A stretch of 64,000 nt of DNA, taken from contig NC_063049.1 of the NCBI RefSeq assembly GCF_018812025.1, positions 7,587,102 to 7,651,101 of the forward strand. The letters run 5' to 3'. The notes beneath the pieces were generated by a model. That model was not told the DNA's origin and ran no database searches. It saw nothing but the letters and a program-made list of their open reading frames with translations. Numbering within the stretch: the first letter of the stretch is position 1; every line of letters starts with the position of its first letter. This stretch comes from Megalobrama amblycephala. Lineage: Eukaryota; Chordata; Actinopteri; Cypriniformes; Xenocyprididae. Shown one piece after another: positions 45,225 to 57,734 of the stretch. The position numbers and the translations under genes were made by a program.

Positions 45225-46027
45225 ACAAGAAATTACATTACAAGTAATGCATTACAATATTACGTTACTCCCTAAAAAAGTAACTAATTGCATTACTTAG
45301 TTACTTTTTATGGAAAGTAATGTGTTATGTTACTTTTGCATTAATTTTGCATTACTTTTTCTTATCTGGGCTGCGCTTGCTTATTTGTTTTTTAAAGACA
45401 AAAATATTATTCTATTTTTGGCAAATGTAAAGGCCCTTTAATAAGCCTCAGGCTGAAGGAAATGCAAAATCACGCCTGTACAGTAGAGGGCGCAGCTCAG
45501 ACAAGAAAGCTCAAAACTTTTCAACAATAGAAACAAAAAATGAAACACAAATGTAATGTTTATCTAAAGTCATTTTTGCTTATTAGTATGGTTGAATTGG
45601 ATCATTGAAGGTCAGCAGCAAAGACATTAGTTAATAAAGTGAGATTAAATACATAAAGTATATTTGTGTAAATCAACATTTAACTAGTGCAGGTTTGTGC
45701 AATATTCTGAGATTGCATTTCACTGTTTTTATTCATTTTGAGGAATACTGAATGTTTTTGTGCAAGTGAGATGAGTAAATGCATTTCACATTTAGTCTAG
45801 ATCTACAATAACCATCATGTTCACACTCAACACCTCTGCACTTTATTTCTCTCAACACGGGGACAGGAGAGCTGTCAGTCAATAAATGATAAACAAAGCA
45901 ACTTGTGTTACATATTTAAAGTAACTCAGATATTTTCTTGTAAATTTAAAAGTAATCCATTACTTTACTAGTTACTTGGAAAAAGTAATCTGATTATGTA
46001 ACTTGTAATGCGTTACCACCAACACTG
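45225..46027. mobile_element. hAT-type non-autonomous element
   Basis: The right tip (CCACCAACACTG) is the inverse of CAGTGTTGG. TTACAAGTAATGCATTAC and TTACTTGTAATGCGTTACC-like blocks are inverted near the ends. The interior matches 13586-13850 and 15320-15545. It is inserted in the 44.9-kb dispersed repeat. The left tip is worn and no clean duplication is visible. Confidence 0.65.
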
Positions 46028-46613
46028 GTCATAAGTACTCTTTTTAAAAGTATCTTTACGTGTACTTCTTTTTCACAAGGGTAATGTGTGCTGACCAGCA
46101 TATACTGTTGTTCATCATCAAGCTAAGTTGCTGCTGAATACTGAATATTGAATAGGAGTTGATATGTAAATGTGGGTGGTCATATGTTAATGAGATCCTG
46201 GTTGTGATATTGCGCGTTGTTTTTGCAGTTTGGTTTCATTAAATGTTCTGAGTGGACTGGGATTCTGGGAAGGGTGTTTTTTTTTTATTGTGAATGATAG
46301 AATATGTCTAGATTACACATCACTTTCTTTTACTTCAAAACAGCAAGACAAATGCTGTTTGTCCATGATTTTATCACTTTAGGATTCAGTTTAGTGTATG
46401 TTTAAGTTTTTTTGTCGTTGTATAGAGTCAAAACAAAATTGTGAATGACTGCTCAGATGATTTATGTCTTCTTTCCTTTGTACAATTATAGATGTTATTC
46501 ACATATCTGCTGGGAAAGAGAGGTGTGTTTGTGTATGGGTTTGTAGTGTAATGCTGGGTCACTGGGTGGGATGCAGAGAAAGCTGACTAACAGGAAATCA
46601 GAGAGACACCGAC

Positions 46614-46660
<47 letters not shown>

Positions 46661-47087
46661 ATGGGGATTTTGGGATGGGCAGGATGGCCATGTTTCCATC
46701 CCACCCACACCAGGTTACACACGGATGCATATAAATACACATAGGAGATGTAAAACAAAAGTTTCTAGAATGTTTCCTTGAGCTTTTGAAATGTTTTAAA
46801 TCATCAGCTATATGCAAAAAATATTTTACTTAAAAATATACACACATTCACTTTTGTTTTTATGTCTAATATGTCAAAAACACAAAATGTTTCTTGTCTT
46901 GTCACATTCAGTTATGAATGACATGGAGTAGTTTGCATTACTGTATATTACTGAGGATTGTTGATCTATCATAAAACATATTAAATGTTTAGCTACTTAC
47001 ATCTTACCACACGTTTTCAGTGAACAGTAAGCCCCGCCTTCTTTGATTTGATTGGCCATCATTTTGACATTGATGAGTGCTGTGTTT
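46028..47087 (+). other. Intron 4, microsatellite only
   Basis: Nothing is recognised except (GT)19 at 46621-46658, which makes the open frames there. Confidence 0.4.
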
Positions 47088-47545
47088 AGCCTTGGGTATA
47101 CTTTGTTCTTTACGTGTACACTATAGTGTATGCACACAGTCGAACGCAAGGCCTTGCAAAGTATACTTCATTTGACTCGTACACATACACAGGTGTTCGA
47201 TGGATGCGCAGTTTTGAGCAATCTCTCACCACGAGTTACAACCTATGTAAACATCTTGGTACTCTTTCATGCTTGAGTTGTACAAATGAGGGCACTTTCT
47301 AACTCTTCACCCAATCTCTCGTCTATGTTGGCCTCCATTGTCGCTGTAGCTTGCACGTGTTCCGGTCTGTTCTGTTTATGCAGTTTTTCTTTGACTACCT
47401 TGTGAACCCCAGGGTAAGGTTGCTACCTTGTGGATAAACTAATTACTGCAAAAAAAATTAAATGTGCGTGTGCGACCTTCGCGTACTCTTCTGCTGACGA
47501 AATCACCCTCGAGTACATGTAAAAAGTGAACTATACTTTGGGCTT
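47088..47545. repeat. Foldback with AGCCTTGGGTATACTTTG ends
   Basis: The left AGCCTTGGGTATACTTTGTTC and right GTGAACTATACTTTGGGCT are inverse in their cores (AGCC.xxGTATA...TATAC...GGGCT). The interior has GTACACTATAG-type palindromes. MITE-like. Confidence 0.45.
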
Positions 47546-48024
47546 TAGACTGCTTAGGCAGACCAACCTAAAAATGTAACTCTTTGGCCATTTCTAATTA
47601 TTGGGGGACTTGTCATTGATATAATGTTAGTTTTTGCTTATCAGTCATGTCAGTTGTGGCTTTATGTTACATTTTATGATGGTGTTTTGTATGTTTGTGC
47701 ACCTTCTATATATATAAATATTCATTTCAGCTTGTAGAAAAGCTTGTGATGTAGTATATTGTCAGTATATTATAAAGTAAAGGTAATAAACTAAGCTTTT
47801 AGTAATTTTGTATATTAACATTATTTCAGTTAATGAAATATACATTTTTACTGTACATTTAAGGTCAATCTGTAAAATTTTGTAAAATGTTGCTACTGTA
47901 TTTTTTATGGTAAATTTCTGGCAACCACAGCTTCTGTTTTTTTTTTACTGTAAATTTCTCAGATTGGTTCCAGATTGGCCAGTCACATTATTTGGCGCTC
48001 AAATATTTTTGTAGTAAACATTAA

Positions 48025-48487
48025 GGGCCAGATTTACTAACAGCTTGCTCCAGCGCACAACCTCTTTTGGTGTTAAAAACTACTGTCAGGATTTACTAAA
48101 ATCATGCACTGAAAAATTAGCGCTGAAAAGCAGTGGGCACTGTTATTTTTGTGGCTGACTTTATTACATATGCATTTGTAGGAGTCTCCCTTGCAGTTTT
48201 CCCTTTCATGAATCATGTGAGGTGATTTACTAAGGTTTGCGCTAGTCAAATTACTGGTATTTGCGCTATTATTTACTGGTATTATTTACTGCCCCAAAAA
48301 AGCATGTCTTAAACCAGACGCTAATTTGCACTGCTCCTAGTAGATTGTGTTGGTTATAATGGAAATGTTCCGGCTGCGTTTGTGTTTTTTATTTTGAGCG
48401 TCGTCAGTAGGTCACGTGTCGAATTTTCCACTCCTGTCGGCGCTCTTTTGGAATTGTGCTAATTTGCCCTGTTTAGTAAATCTGGCC
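48025..48487. repeat. Foldback with GGGCCAGATTTACTAA ends
   Basis: GGCCAGATTTACTAA at the left is the inverse of TTTAGTAAATCTGGCC at the right. Internal GATTTACTAA copies (48093 and 48223) suggest tandem growth. Between 47545 and 48025 I see nothing but a GTAAATTTCTC-type AT-rich repeat. Confidence 0.6.
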
Positions 48488-49390
48488 GTACAACTGCGCA
48501 ATTTCTTACTGATCGCAACACAGCATGTATGTATGTGTGTGTATGTATGTGTGTTTGTGTATATACATACACACATTATATAAATACTAATTTTATGAAA
48601 AATATTTATATAAATACTAATTTTATGACAAATAATTCATTTTGATAACCAATATGATGGCTGATATAACATAATCTTGGTCAATACCGAATGCATCCCT
48701 AATTTATATTTATTTTCACCATATAATTATCATTATATAACGTTGTTATAAATAGTACCTGGTGTTCCCGTTTTGGCTGCTTATTGGCATTTAGAGGAAA
48801 CTATATTCATAGATAAAAGAACGCTTTGGCAGAAAACAGCAGCACCTGTAAGTAACTAATTTCTATTTCAAAGCCTGAAGCTCTGCGCAGGGTAATTGTG
48901 ATGTTTGCTTGAATGACAGTTGTCTCTTTTGAAGCAGCATGTCTCTGTGCCTTTATAGAGGGACAGCTGGCCTTTAATCTGAGACAAACAGATCCTATCA
49001 CAGCACAGACTCTGCCCGTCTCTGAATTAAACCCGACTGCAGACACTGCGTGTCCATAGGAACTGCGCAAATTGAATGTGGCTTTTCTGATCCAATATTT
49101 CTATCCAAGGTTTGAGGAGGCAGAGATGGAAACTAGAGTCTGCGACTTGGACTCGAGTAGCACTTAAGTCGCAAAAAAAAAAAAAAAAAATGACTTGCGA
49201 CTTGACTTGAATCCTGGCCTTTAGGGACTTGTAAACATGTCTATGAGGAGGGTTATTTTACCACAGAATATTCCCCCAAAACTTTTACGATCAAGCAGTT
49301 TATGTGTCAGCATTTTGTTTTCAGTTGACATTGTTGAAAATGTCTGGAAGGGCTGTTAATGTGACGCAGGACTGATGAAGTCCAGCATAT
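48488..49390 (+). other. Intron 4, nothing recognised
   Basis: ATGTGTG low complexity at 48520-48575, an A run at 49174-49191, otherwise unremarkable. Confidence 0.3.
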
Positions 49391-49515
49391 ACACTTTATT
49401 TCGATAGTCCACTTTAGACATAACTTTGTTAGGGTAAGTAAAATAAGTTGACATGTAGTTGCAAAGATACTTATAGTCAGTAGAATGTCTAAAGTGGACC
49501 ATCAAAATAAAGTGT
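49391..49515. repeat. Short foldback, ACACTTTATTT ends
   Basis: ACACTTTATTTCGATAGTCC with CTTTAGACAT at the left pairs with ATGTCTAAAG and GGACCATCAAAATAAAGTGT at the right. It is a 125-bp MITE. Confidence 0.65.
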
Positions 49516-49687
49516 TACCCGAGCATTTTACAGCACTGGTTGGTGCGCCCATCTTGAGTCTCATGGGCCAGAAACATGCTCTCTGTTACAGTGGTTCTCA
49601 TCTGATTTTGCTTCCCAACACAGCACCATAATTGTTTATTGTACTAAAGTAAATGAAAATGATATAATGTTACATAGTAGTTGTATA

Positions 49688-50165
49688 TATTAACATTTGT
49701 TAAGTAATACTTTTATTCAGCAAGGATACATTAAAATTATCAAAAGTTACAATAGACTTTTATGCTGTTACAAAATTATTTCAAATAAATGCTGTTCTTT
49801 TGAACTTTCTATTTATCAAAGAATCCTGAAAAAAATATCATGGTTTCTTCAAAAATATGAAGCAGCACAATTGTTTTCAATATTGATAAGAATCAGAAAT
49901 CAAATCATCATATTAGAATGATTTCTGAAGGATCATGTGACACTGAAGACTGGAGTCATGATGCTGAAAATTCAGTTTTGATCACAGGAGTAAATTACAT
50001 TTGACAAAATATCCACATACAAAACAGCTATATTAAATTGTAATAATATACTTCTCAATAATACTACTCTATTTTAATCAAAAAAATGTAGCCTTGGTGA
50101 ATATAAAAGACTCAAAAACATAAAAAAAAAATCTCTTTGACCCCAAACTTTTGAACAGTAGTGCT
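49688..50165 (+). repeat. Dispersed repeat (GATTTCTGAAGGAT family), longest copy
   Basis: It includes TTAGAATGATTTCTGAAGG, TGTGACACTGAAGACTGGAG and the end CCCCAAACTTTTGAACAGTA. It is homologous to 22385-22618 and 41945-42107. Confidence 0.6.
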
Positions 50166-52804
50166 TGGTAATGAATGTCCAGGATGAATGACCTCACTGG
50201 GTCACTGATGCTACATTTGTCCAGTCCTTTGATTATCTGTAAATGGAGAGCAGGTGTGTCTGATTCCTCTGTCTCATCAGCCCACATGGCCAGGCTATTG
50301 CCGTCGCCTAGAGCAACACTAACAGGTGCTCAAATGACTTGCCATAATAGCAGACATTTCCTTTTACTGCAATGATGCTGCTGCCTCCAAATCTGACGTT
50401 CAGCCTCAGTGTGAAAGAGCAGCTCTGTGTCTCTCATTCAGTCTGATAATCAAAGTTCTGCTAAAGACTGGAGCACCAAACACATGTAGACTTGTTAAAA
50501 GCACATATATTATAAATGACTTGTAGATAATAAAATATTAATTAAATAAAAGACCACTTAAGTGTACTAAAGAGAGTACACTTTCATCACTGTTACTCAA
50601 GTAACTTAAAAAGTACACTTTGTAATGTCAAATTAAAAGTTTTACATTAAAGTAAATTTGAAATCATTATGTTTTAGTAATCTTTTGTCGTGCTTTAGAG
50701 AAGTACACTTATTTTGATGTGTTGACTAACATACTAAAGCACATGCAAAGTACTTAAATATATAAGTGTAACTGTAGTGTGCCATTCGATATTACATTTA
50801 AAGTTAATGTTTAAGATGTACTAAATTGCAACTTCATCCTTACAAATTTGTAATTTCAAATATGTTTAAATACATGACATAAAGGTTTCAATGTAAATGA
50901 CATTAAAGTATATTTTAGTTTACCATGGTCATTACTGTACATTCAGCTGTAGACTTTAACCATATTTCAGATTTATATTACAAATAATTTAATATATATA
51001 TAAACTAATACATTTTCATATAATTGCAATTAATGTGCATTACATTCAGTTTGCACTTAAGTATATTCTTTTAAAGTATATTATTTCAGTAATAAGTAGA
51101 CTACTGTTTTTAAAAGTAAGATAAAGTGTACTTTTTTCCCACAAAGGGAGTGCAAGTCACTTTTGTTTTTATATATTTTAAAGAGCTTATAAATTACAGA
51201 AATGTGGAAGTTGGCTTTGTTTTACTTAAAGAAACTTATAGAAAATTCACATTTCTAACAATTGTATTCTTTTCAAATCAGTGTTACACAGCAAAATCCC
51301 TGGTGTATATGAGATTTTTCATATTCAAATGTATTAAATTTATTTATTGATGTCTTTGATTCATTTATTTTATAATTTTTTCCTTTTTATTTATCTTATT
51401 AAACTTTTCTTTATGAATTATAGTCATTGATAGCTATATATTCATTAAATCATCATTAATCATTACCTTATGTTGCATGATAATTTTTTTTTACATGTTA
51501 TTGATTTCTTTAATCATTTACATATATTCTACCATACACTCTGTTTGTTTGATTATTTTCAAATGTAAGATCTTGTGTCTCTTCTGTGCTGTAAGATTGA
51601 GGGGTTCATCCTGTTGACAGGATGTGTTTTCCATCAGAACTGATTACGTGATGTACTTTGGTATCAAAATAGATCTGTTTCCATCTGTGCAGATGTGAGG
51701 TAATGTAAGATCTGTGATATTCTCTTAAAGGTCTTAAAGGTGTTAAAACCACAATTGCTTTTTAAGTTGTTCCGTTTGCCTTACAAGGACCATGGTGACC
51801 TAATAAGTCCTGCTAGTGTAGGTTTTGTCTTAAGTGCATCATTAAATGGTGGCAAGAGTACAAAGACCTTCCATATGTACTTACCCAAGTCCCTTCCTGT
51901 CCCATAGATGCAGCATACAAAATGTCCTACTTTAAAACTTATTTGCTATTACAATTTTAATATTTACTTTATTTATTTATTTTACATTTTAAAAATTTGT
52001 TATTCCTTATTTAAATTTCATAATCATTGCTTATCTGCCTGGATCTCACAGCATCAGTCTCATTTTTCCCCCTGGAGAGTGGAAATGTTAAAAAGCTTTT
52101 TTCGTCATGACTTTAAAGTGGGCATGAAATGGAAGTTGCAACAGTCTTTTCTTCCCTATTGTGATGTAGGCTATATGGGTCAATGACATGACGGTTCATT
52201 TTTTTGTCCAAAGGCCTTAATAATAATAAAACACCAAGATATGACATACAAAGTATGTAAGGTACTACAATAAGAACTCTATTATTAAATCCAAAAGGTT
52301 TTAATTATATTTTGCTACATATAAAGGTATTTTAAAGATTTTGAAGTGTCAAAAGGTCATTCGGTTTAACCATCCGAAGTCAAATACAGCCATTTCATTT
52401 GTGAATAAAATATCTTAACATGTAATAAATGTATATATTTTTTTATTCTGGCATGATTTTATAACATTATATATCAACATAGTGCAACATGGTATTAAAA
52501 TTATGTGTAGAAGTTGTTGCTTTGTTATGAGAAAGAATATCTGGAAAAATTAATTTCATTGATGTCATTCGGAGAAACCAATATAAAGGGACCATTTTGG
52601 TTCAAGTCATGTGATCAGTATCATGTGACAGGATGGAACATCATTCAGACACCTGCAAAGGACCACATGGTCATGAAGAAAAGTGGTGACTTTAAGGTGT
52701 TTGTCTATACAAAAAATTGACTTTCAGAAATAGACTCAACCTAGGAAATATTCACTGAAGTTAAGTGACAACTAGCCCCAATCTCCCCTGTATACAAGTT
52801 TGGT
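50166..52804 (+). other. Intron 4, a second AGTACACTT repeat, otherwise nothing
   Basis: 50540-51145 is the second copy of the repeat at 44860-45224. 51150-52804 is very AT-rich, with no exon or element end that I recognise. Confidence 0.35.
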
Positions 52805-52896
52805 TGTTAGAGGGGCATGTCGATTAAAATCCAAAAGAGATATGCGTAATGGAGAATGAACAAATAACCAACACATCGAAACAGAGACAAAGAAGA

Positions 52897-55460
52897 TCAT
52901 GACAGGAAACTAAACATGACTGTGACATGACCTCCCACCCCCCATCCCGAAAAGCCTTGTGCAGTAAACAATAGTCCAAACTGAGGAGGGAGGGAGAGGG
53001 CTCTGGAGGAGGATGAGGAACAGGCAGAGGGAGACACTAGGGAGAAGACGACCAGAGGAACCAGGGAGGAGAAGAAGGTGGGAGGAGCCAGGGCAGAGAC
53101 AGGAGGAATCACAGCAGATATGGGGGGAATCATAGGATGACCCATATCAATGACAGAATGCAGATCCATGGTGGAACCTATAGAGGGGAAACCCATGGTA
53201 GAGCCTTGGTAGGGAGGCTGGGCTGAACCTGGGAGATGACTGACTGAGGTGGAGCTGGTGGAGGTGGTGACCCATGTGGAGCCAAAGAGCCAGGGTGACA
53301 CCGAAGGCCTGGAGAGCCACAGCGGAGCTGCAGGTGGAGCCAGAGGGGTGGAGGGTTGAAGCGCAGCTGTTGACTCAGAATTCTGAGGTGGAGCCAGAGC
53401 AACAATGGACGAAGGTGGTGCCAGAGGGACGAGGGAGCCCGTGGAACCTGAGGGATGGCAGTCCACGGTGGAGCTGATGGGTTGGAGAGCCGAGGTGGAG
53501 TCTGGGTCTTGGAGGCTTGAGGTGGACCTGAGGAATCCACAGGCCAAGGCAGAGCTGGAGACTAAAAGGCTTGAGGCAGCAGAGTGGAGCCACCAGAGAA
53601 GGAGCTGAGGGACTGAAGGGAGTCAGCGGAGGCTGGGCAGAGGAACTTACTGACTGAGACTACTTGGAACTGGATGGGACCAGTGATGACTTTTTAGCAA
53701 ACACCTACTCATTTAGCTTATCATATAATAATTCCTCAGAAACCTAGCTCATAGTACTAACCTCAGCAACAGGAGTGTGTGCGGGGCTCCAATTCATGCC
53801 AACAAACTCCACTAATATGTTCTCCGTGATGGATGCTGGAGGGCCACGGCGAAGTTGCAAGGCACGGCTGCTGGCTTGGAATTTGGAGGTGGAGCCAGAG
53901 CTACGATGAGCCAAGGTGGTGCCAGAGGGACGAGGGAGCCTGGCGAAGCCTGAGGGATGACAGTACATGGTGGAGCCAATGGGTTGGAGGGCCGTGGTGG
54001 AGTGTGGGGCTAGGAGGCTTGAGGTGGACCTGAGGAATCCACAGGCCAGGGCAGAGCTGGAGACTGGAAGGCTTGAGGCAGTAGATCCTGAGCAGTAGAG
54101 TGGAGCCCCCAGAGGAGGAGCTGGCTGGCTTAGGCAGAGAAGGCGGGTGAGGGAGGCTGGTTGGGACCACTGGCGATGAAGGAGACTTGGAGCTGGGCAG
54201 GACCAATGGTGACAAAGGAGACTTGCAACTGGGCTTATGCAACAGTGACTTAGACAACTTGGAACTGGACCAGCACTGACTTACACTGCCCTCCAAATGT
54301 TTGGAAACACCCCTGGCAAAGTGTAGTTTTGTACGATATCAGCATAAATCCTTATCATTTTTTGGTGCAAATACATTAAAGTAACTTGACATTATCATTG
54401 AAGACCAACAATAATAATTTTCATTTTGATTACATAATAATGGCAATATATACATGTCAAAGTCAGACATGCCCCTTTGCCAGCTGTGATGCCTGGTTAC
54501 TGGTTTAAACTTGGCCCAGGTTTGTAAAAGTTTTTTGGGTCAGCACACCTTAATAGCTTCAACAATTGATTGCCAATTAAGTTTAGGATACAATGAACCA
54601 ATTAGAACCCAGTTTAGGTCAGATAGCTGCTAATGGTGGATATTTTGATGAATCGAAAATGTAAGTTTTTTCTATATATAAACTGTTTATGTAATAAAAT
54701 ATGTTTTCGTAGTTTGTGTTGTCCCTTTTCAGTGCAAAATTATCACAAATTAAAAAGGATTCATGCCAATATTGTCCAAAACCCCACTTTTCTAGGGTGT
54801 TTCCAAACTTTTGGAGGGTAGTGTAGATGACTCAGAACTGGGATTATCCAGCGATGACTTAGACGACTTGGTATTGGGCTTATTCAGCGATGATTTAGAC
54901 AACTTTAAACTGGACTTATCCAGCGATGACTGAGACTACTTGGAACTGGATGGGATCAGTGGTGACTGTTGCAAAGCAAACACCTACTTATTCAGCTCGT
55001 CACCTAATAATTCATCAGGAACCCATATGCCCTCCGTGATGGATGCTGATTTAGGCTCACACACCTGGACAGACTCCACACTGGATTTAGGCTCCAGGAT
55101 GAAATTAGCTTCTGGTGGTCACTCTGGCTTTGTTTTCATGGTGGGCTTGGGCTTTTCCATGGCAGACATGGCTGATGGTTGGCTGGACTCTGGGTCTGGA
55201 GTGGGCAGTGTCCTGCGATGTACACAGTAATGGGAGACTCATTTTGGACCAGCACCTACTCCACATATGCAGTAAAACTCCCCTGAGGACCTTCAATGGA
55301 CGGGCGTGACTTGGACCACTCTTTGAGGCCAGTGTGGAAAAATAACCAGAGTGATTGGTCTGGGAATTGGGCGAGGCATGCCAGATCTAGAAAGTCTTTT
55401 GTGTGGTCCTAGAGGGAGCAATCTTCTTGTTCCAGCTGGAGCAAACAGACTATCCTTTAC
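52897..55460 (-). pseudogene. Gag-like region of the LTR element, many breaks
   Basis: From 55460 downwards on the minus strand one can follow the gag pattern seen at 37.4 kb (EDCSL.DHTKDFLDLACLAQ-like, then VEVLVQNESPITV-like) through stops. The P/S/L-rich region follows (for example VPLAPPSSIVALAPPQNSES at about 53440). No frame is complete. The duplicated module (53.2-53.6 and 53.85-54.1 kb) means the proline-rich part expanded. Confidence 0.5.
54283..54826. mobile_element. Small DNA element inserted in the LTR element
   Basis: Ends ACACTGCCCTCCAAATGTTTGG (left, from about 54285) and CCAAACTTTTGGAGGGTAGTGT (right, to about 54825) are imperfect inverses, with the tip ACACT. The insert interrupts the repeated GACTTAGACAACTTGG/GACTCAGAACTGG modules. 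It lacks an ORF. The TA-rich end type suggests a Tc1/mariner-like MITE, not proven. Confidence 0.6.
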
Positions 55461-55784
55461 TTCCATCCTTTACTTATGCTGTTTTAATCTTTTCTAGGTC
55501 TCTCATTCTGTCAGGGGTGCACATGTAGTTTAAAATCTACAACAGAGATGCGTGACACAGAATGAACGAATAACTAAGACAAAACACTTAGAACAATACT
55601 GCAATACACAACCCATAAACGTTACACACTAAACTTTATCTAGACACAATGAACTGAGGGCTTAAATAAACAAAGGAAGATCATTAACAGAACAGGGAAC
55701 AGGTGTAGACTATCTGAAACCATGACAACTAATGAAAAACTCGTACACAGGCAAAACAGAGACAAACCCTGTGTCCGAAATCGC

Positions 55785-55985
55785 CCTCTATACCCTTAAA
55801 TAGGGCACTATTTGAGGGAACAGCCATTTTTAGTGGTGTCTGAAAACTTAGTGGACATTATCGAGTGCACTCATTCAATCCTGCAATGCACCACAATAAC
55901 AAGTGTATAACTGATATACGCTCAACGGCTAGAGAATACCCATAGTGCACTGTGAGAGTCAGTTTTTGAATGAGTCTCATATATA
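55785..55985. repeat. Dispersed repeat related to 13026-13545
   Basis: It starts TGTGTCCGAAATCGCCC and contains GAGTGCACTCATTCAATCC and a TAGAGAATACCCATAGTGCA block that correspond to inverse parts of the 13.0-kb copy. Confidence 0.5.
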
Positions 55986-56342
55986 ATATATCAGTACATA
56001 CAGTAGAGTACTTTCATTTTATATCGTGTTCATCTTCTTGAAAATACTGAATTATTGAGTGAAGTCCTGTTACCTTTAAAATGCTTGAACCGACAAACAC
56101 AATTTTAAGCATGTTTGGCTGCGAAAATGCTTGTTTTTGAGTGTTTAACTTTTTTGTGTGCGGGTTAATCTTAAACATGAAATAATTATATTAAATTATT
56201 ACTGAAGACCTTCAACCTTTTTGGACAAAAATATGATGTCAGGTTCTGTGTGGGCTTCTTTTTATATGTACGTATGTATGTTTATGTGTATGTGTGCATG
56301 TGCAGTCAGTAGTCATCAGACCATGATGATTGGAGTACTCAA

Positions 56343-56355
56343 ATTGCCTAGCAAC
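56343..56355. promoter_or_regulatory. X-box-like (RFX) motif
   Basis: ATTGCCTAGCAAC matches the RFX consensus GTNRCC-N-RGYAAC except for the first base. It lies about 240 bp upstream of a strong splice donor and upstream of a TATA-like sequence. Binding is predicted only. Confidence 0.35.
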
Positions 56356-56507
56356 CACTCTGCTCTCAAAGGGAGGGGGGGTCAGCTGCCCGTTCAGCCC
56401 TACACACGCGCTCACTACATCAGCACTCTTCCTAACACACACTCAGACGCATTCTGGCTGCTGCTCGCAACACACACTAAAGCATGCTTGAGCTGTCATA
56501 GAGCTCT

Positions 56508-56601
56508 CTATATTAGACACTAATAGCTAAAGTGACAAAAAGAGAGATAGAGTAGTACTGATTTCTTCAGTCCGTCACTCATGGCTCCGTCACTACTGTA
56601 G
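56508..56601 (+). promoter_or_regulatory. Candidate alternative promoter and non-coding first exon
   Basis: TATATTA at 56508-56514 is followed about 90 bases later by CTGTAG and GTAAGT (donor at 56602), a consensus donor match. ATGGCTCCG at 56581 opens a 6-codon ORF whose TAG is the last codon before the donor. If this is an exon, translation would start in a later exon. Its place, after the CNB-A exons, is where a promoter for an EPAC2 isoform lacking CNB-A is expected. No acceptor precedes it within the block. All of this is inference from sequence signals. Confidence 0.25.
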
Positions 56602-57734
56602 GTAAGTGTCTGAGCGGTCACTTGATCTGCTTTTCTTTATTTTTGTTACTTAGAGTGTTTGACCGTGTGCTTGATTTTTCTCTGTTTTATCTTGGGATGC
56701 AATATGTGTAACTTTCTGCACTCACAGATTTAGGCATGTGCATGTGTGGAGGTGTGCGTGTGATATTGAGGTTTGATTTTGAAAGTAAGTCTTCTGTTTG
56801 CTTTCGATGAGCTGAGGTCTTGTGAGAGGAGAATAAGTTATGCTGAGAATGTCTGTATGTGAATTATGTAATGAATGTGTTTTAAGCGAAAAAAAAGTGC
56901 AGTGAAGCACAATTATGGGATGCGTTTGTATGTCAAGCATGAAAGAGAGACAATTTAACACAGTTCTCTCATATTGCTGTAGACAGAAATCAGTAGAAAA
57001 ACACAAAATGTAGTGGTAATTTTAAGTTTATGGACATTTCTTTAAACCCTAAAACACAACAGAGTGCAATGCATAATTTAAAAAAAAAAATCAATGCAGA
57101 AAATTCCTTCATATTAACAGTACTAATAGGCCTCTATTTTTACAGAACTTTCTTAGAGTGTATAATGTGATGTTTCTTGTACTTGTGTCTTACTGGAGTA
57201 AGTTCTTTTACAAAAACATAGTGTCCTGCCAAACCCTGTGGCAAATTTTAGTGAATGTTACTGCAAATGTGCCACAAATTCATACCTTCACAATCAGATT
57301 GGCTTTGCAGTTGTTGCAACATTAATTGTGCTCTGTAAATTTATTGTGTACTACAAATTTGCAATATTCCAAATAAAAAAAATTAAAAAAGACTTGGCAG
57401 ACAGACAGTTCTACTTTATGCTGTAATTATTGTTAATTATTGTCAAATATTTACTGCCAGTTCACATCCATTGCTGAAGACTGGTACTTGTTAGAAATCC
57501 TAACAATTACAAAACATATTCATGTTCAGATATGACGGACATACACTGCAATACAGTGCAGTATTATAAAACGCAGTAAATAAAACGTTATAAATTAAAA
57601 TAAAATTTTGCATATAAAAATCTACATGAATTAGTTTTATAAAGTTTTACCTTGTACAGAGAGTCTGATTAGCAAAACAGCAACTTGAAGACAAAATAAT
57701 TTTTAATAATTATATTCTAACATTCTAAAAAAAA
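56602..57734 (+). other. Intron 4, nothing recognised
   Basis: AT-rich. The region 57030-57430 has short open frames without domains. Confidence 0.3.

Larger units (their letters stand above)
52805..55768 (-). mobile_element. Gag-only LTR retrotransposon, decayed
   Basis: The left LTR (52805-52927, shortened) starts TGTTAGAGGGGCATGT and ends CTGTGACA. The right LTR (from 55509) starts TGTCAGGGGTGCACATGT. Both hold AACAGAGATGCGT-like and AATGAACGAATAAC-like blocks. Minus-strand polypurine sequence (GGGATGGGGGGTGGGAGG) adjoins the left LTR, which is therefore the 3' LTR. The internal region repeats GGAGCC-rich modules twice (about 53240-53640 and 53850-54130). A 450-bp AT-rich stretch at 54300-54820, bounded by CCAAATGTTTGGAAACACCC and its near inverse, is a later insertion. 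Confidence 0.65.
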
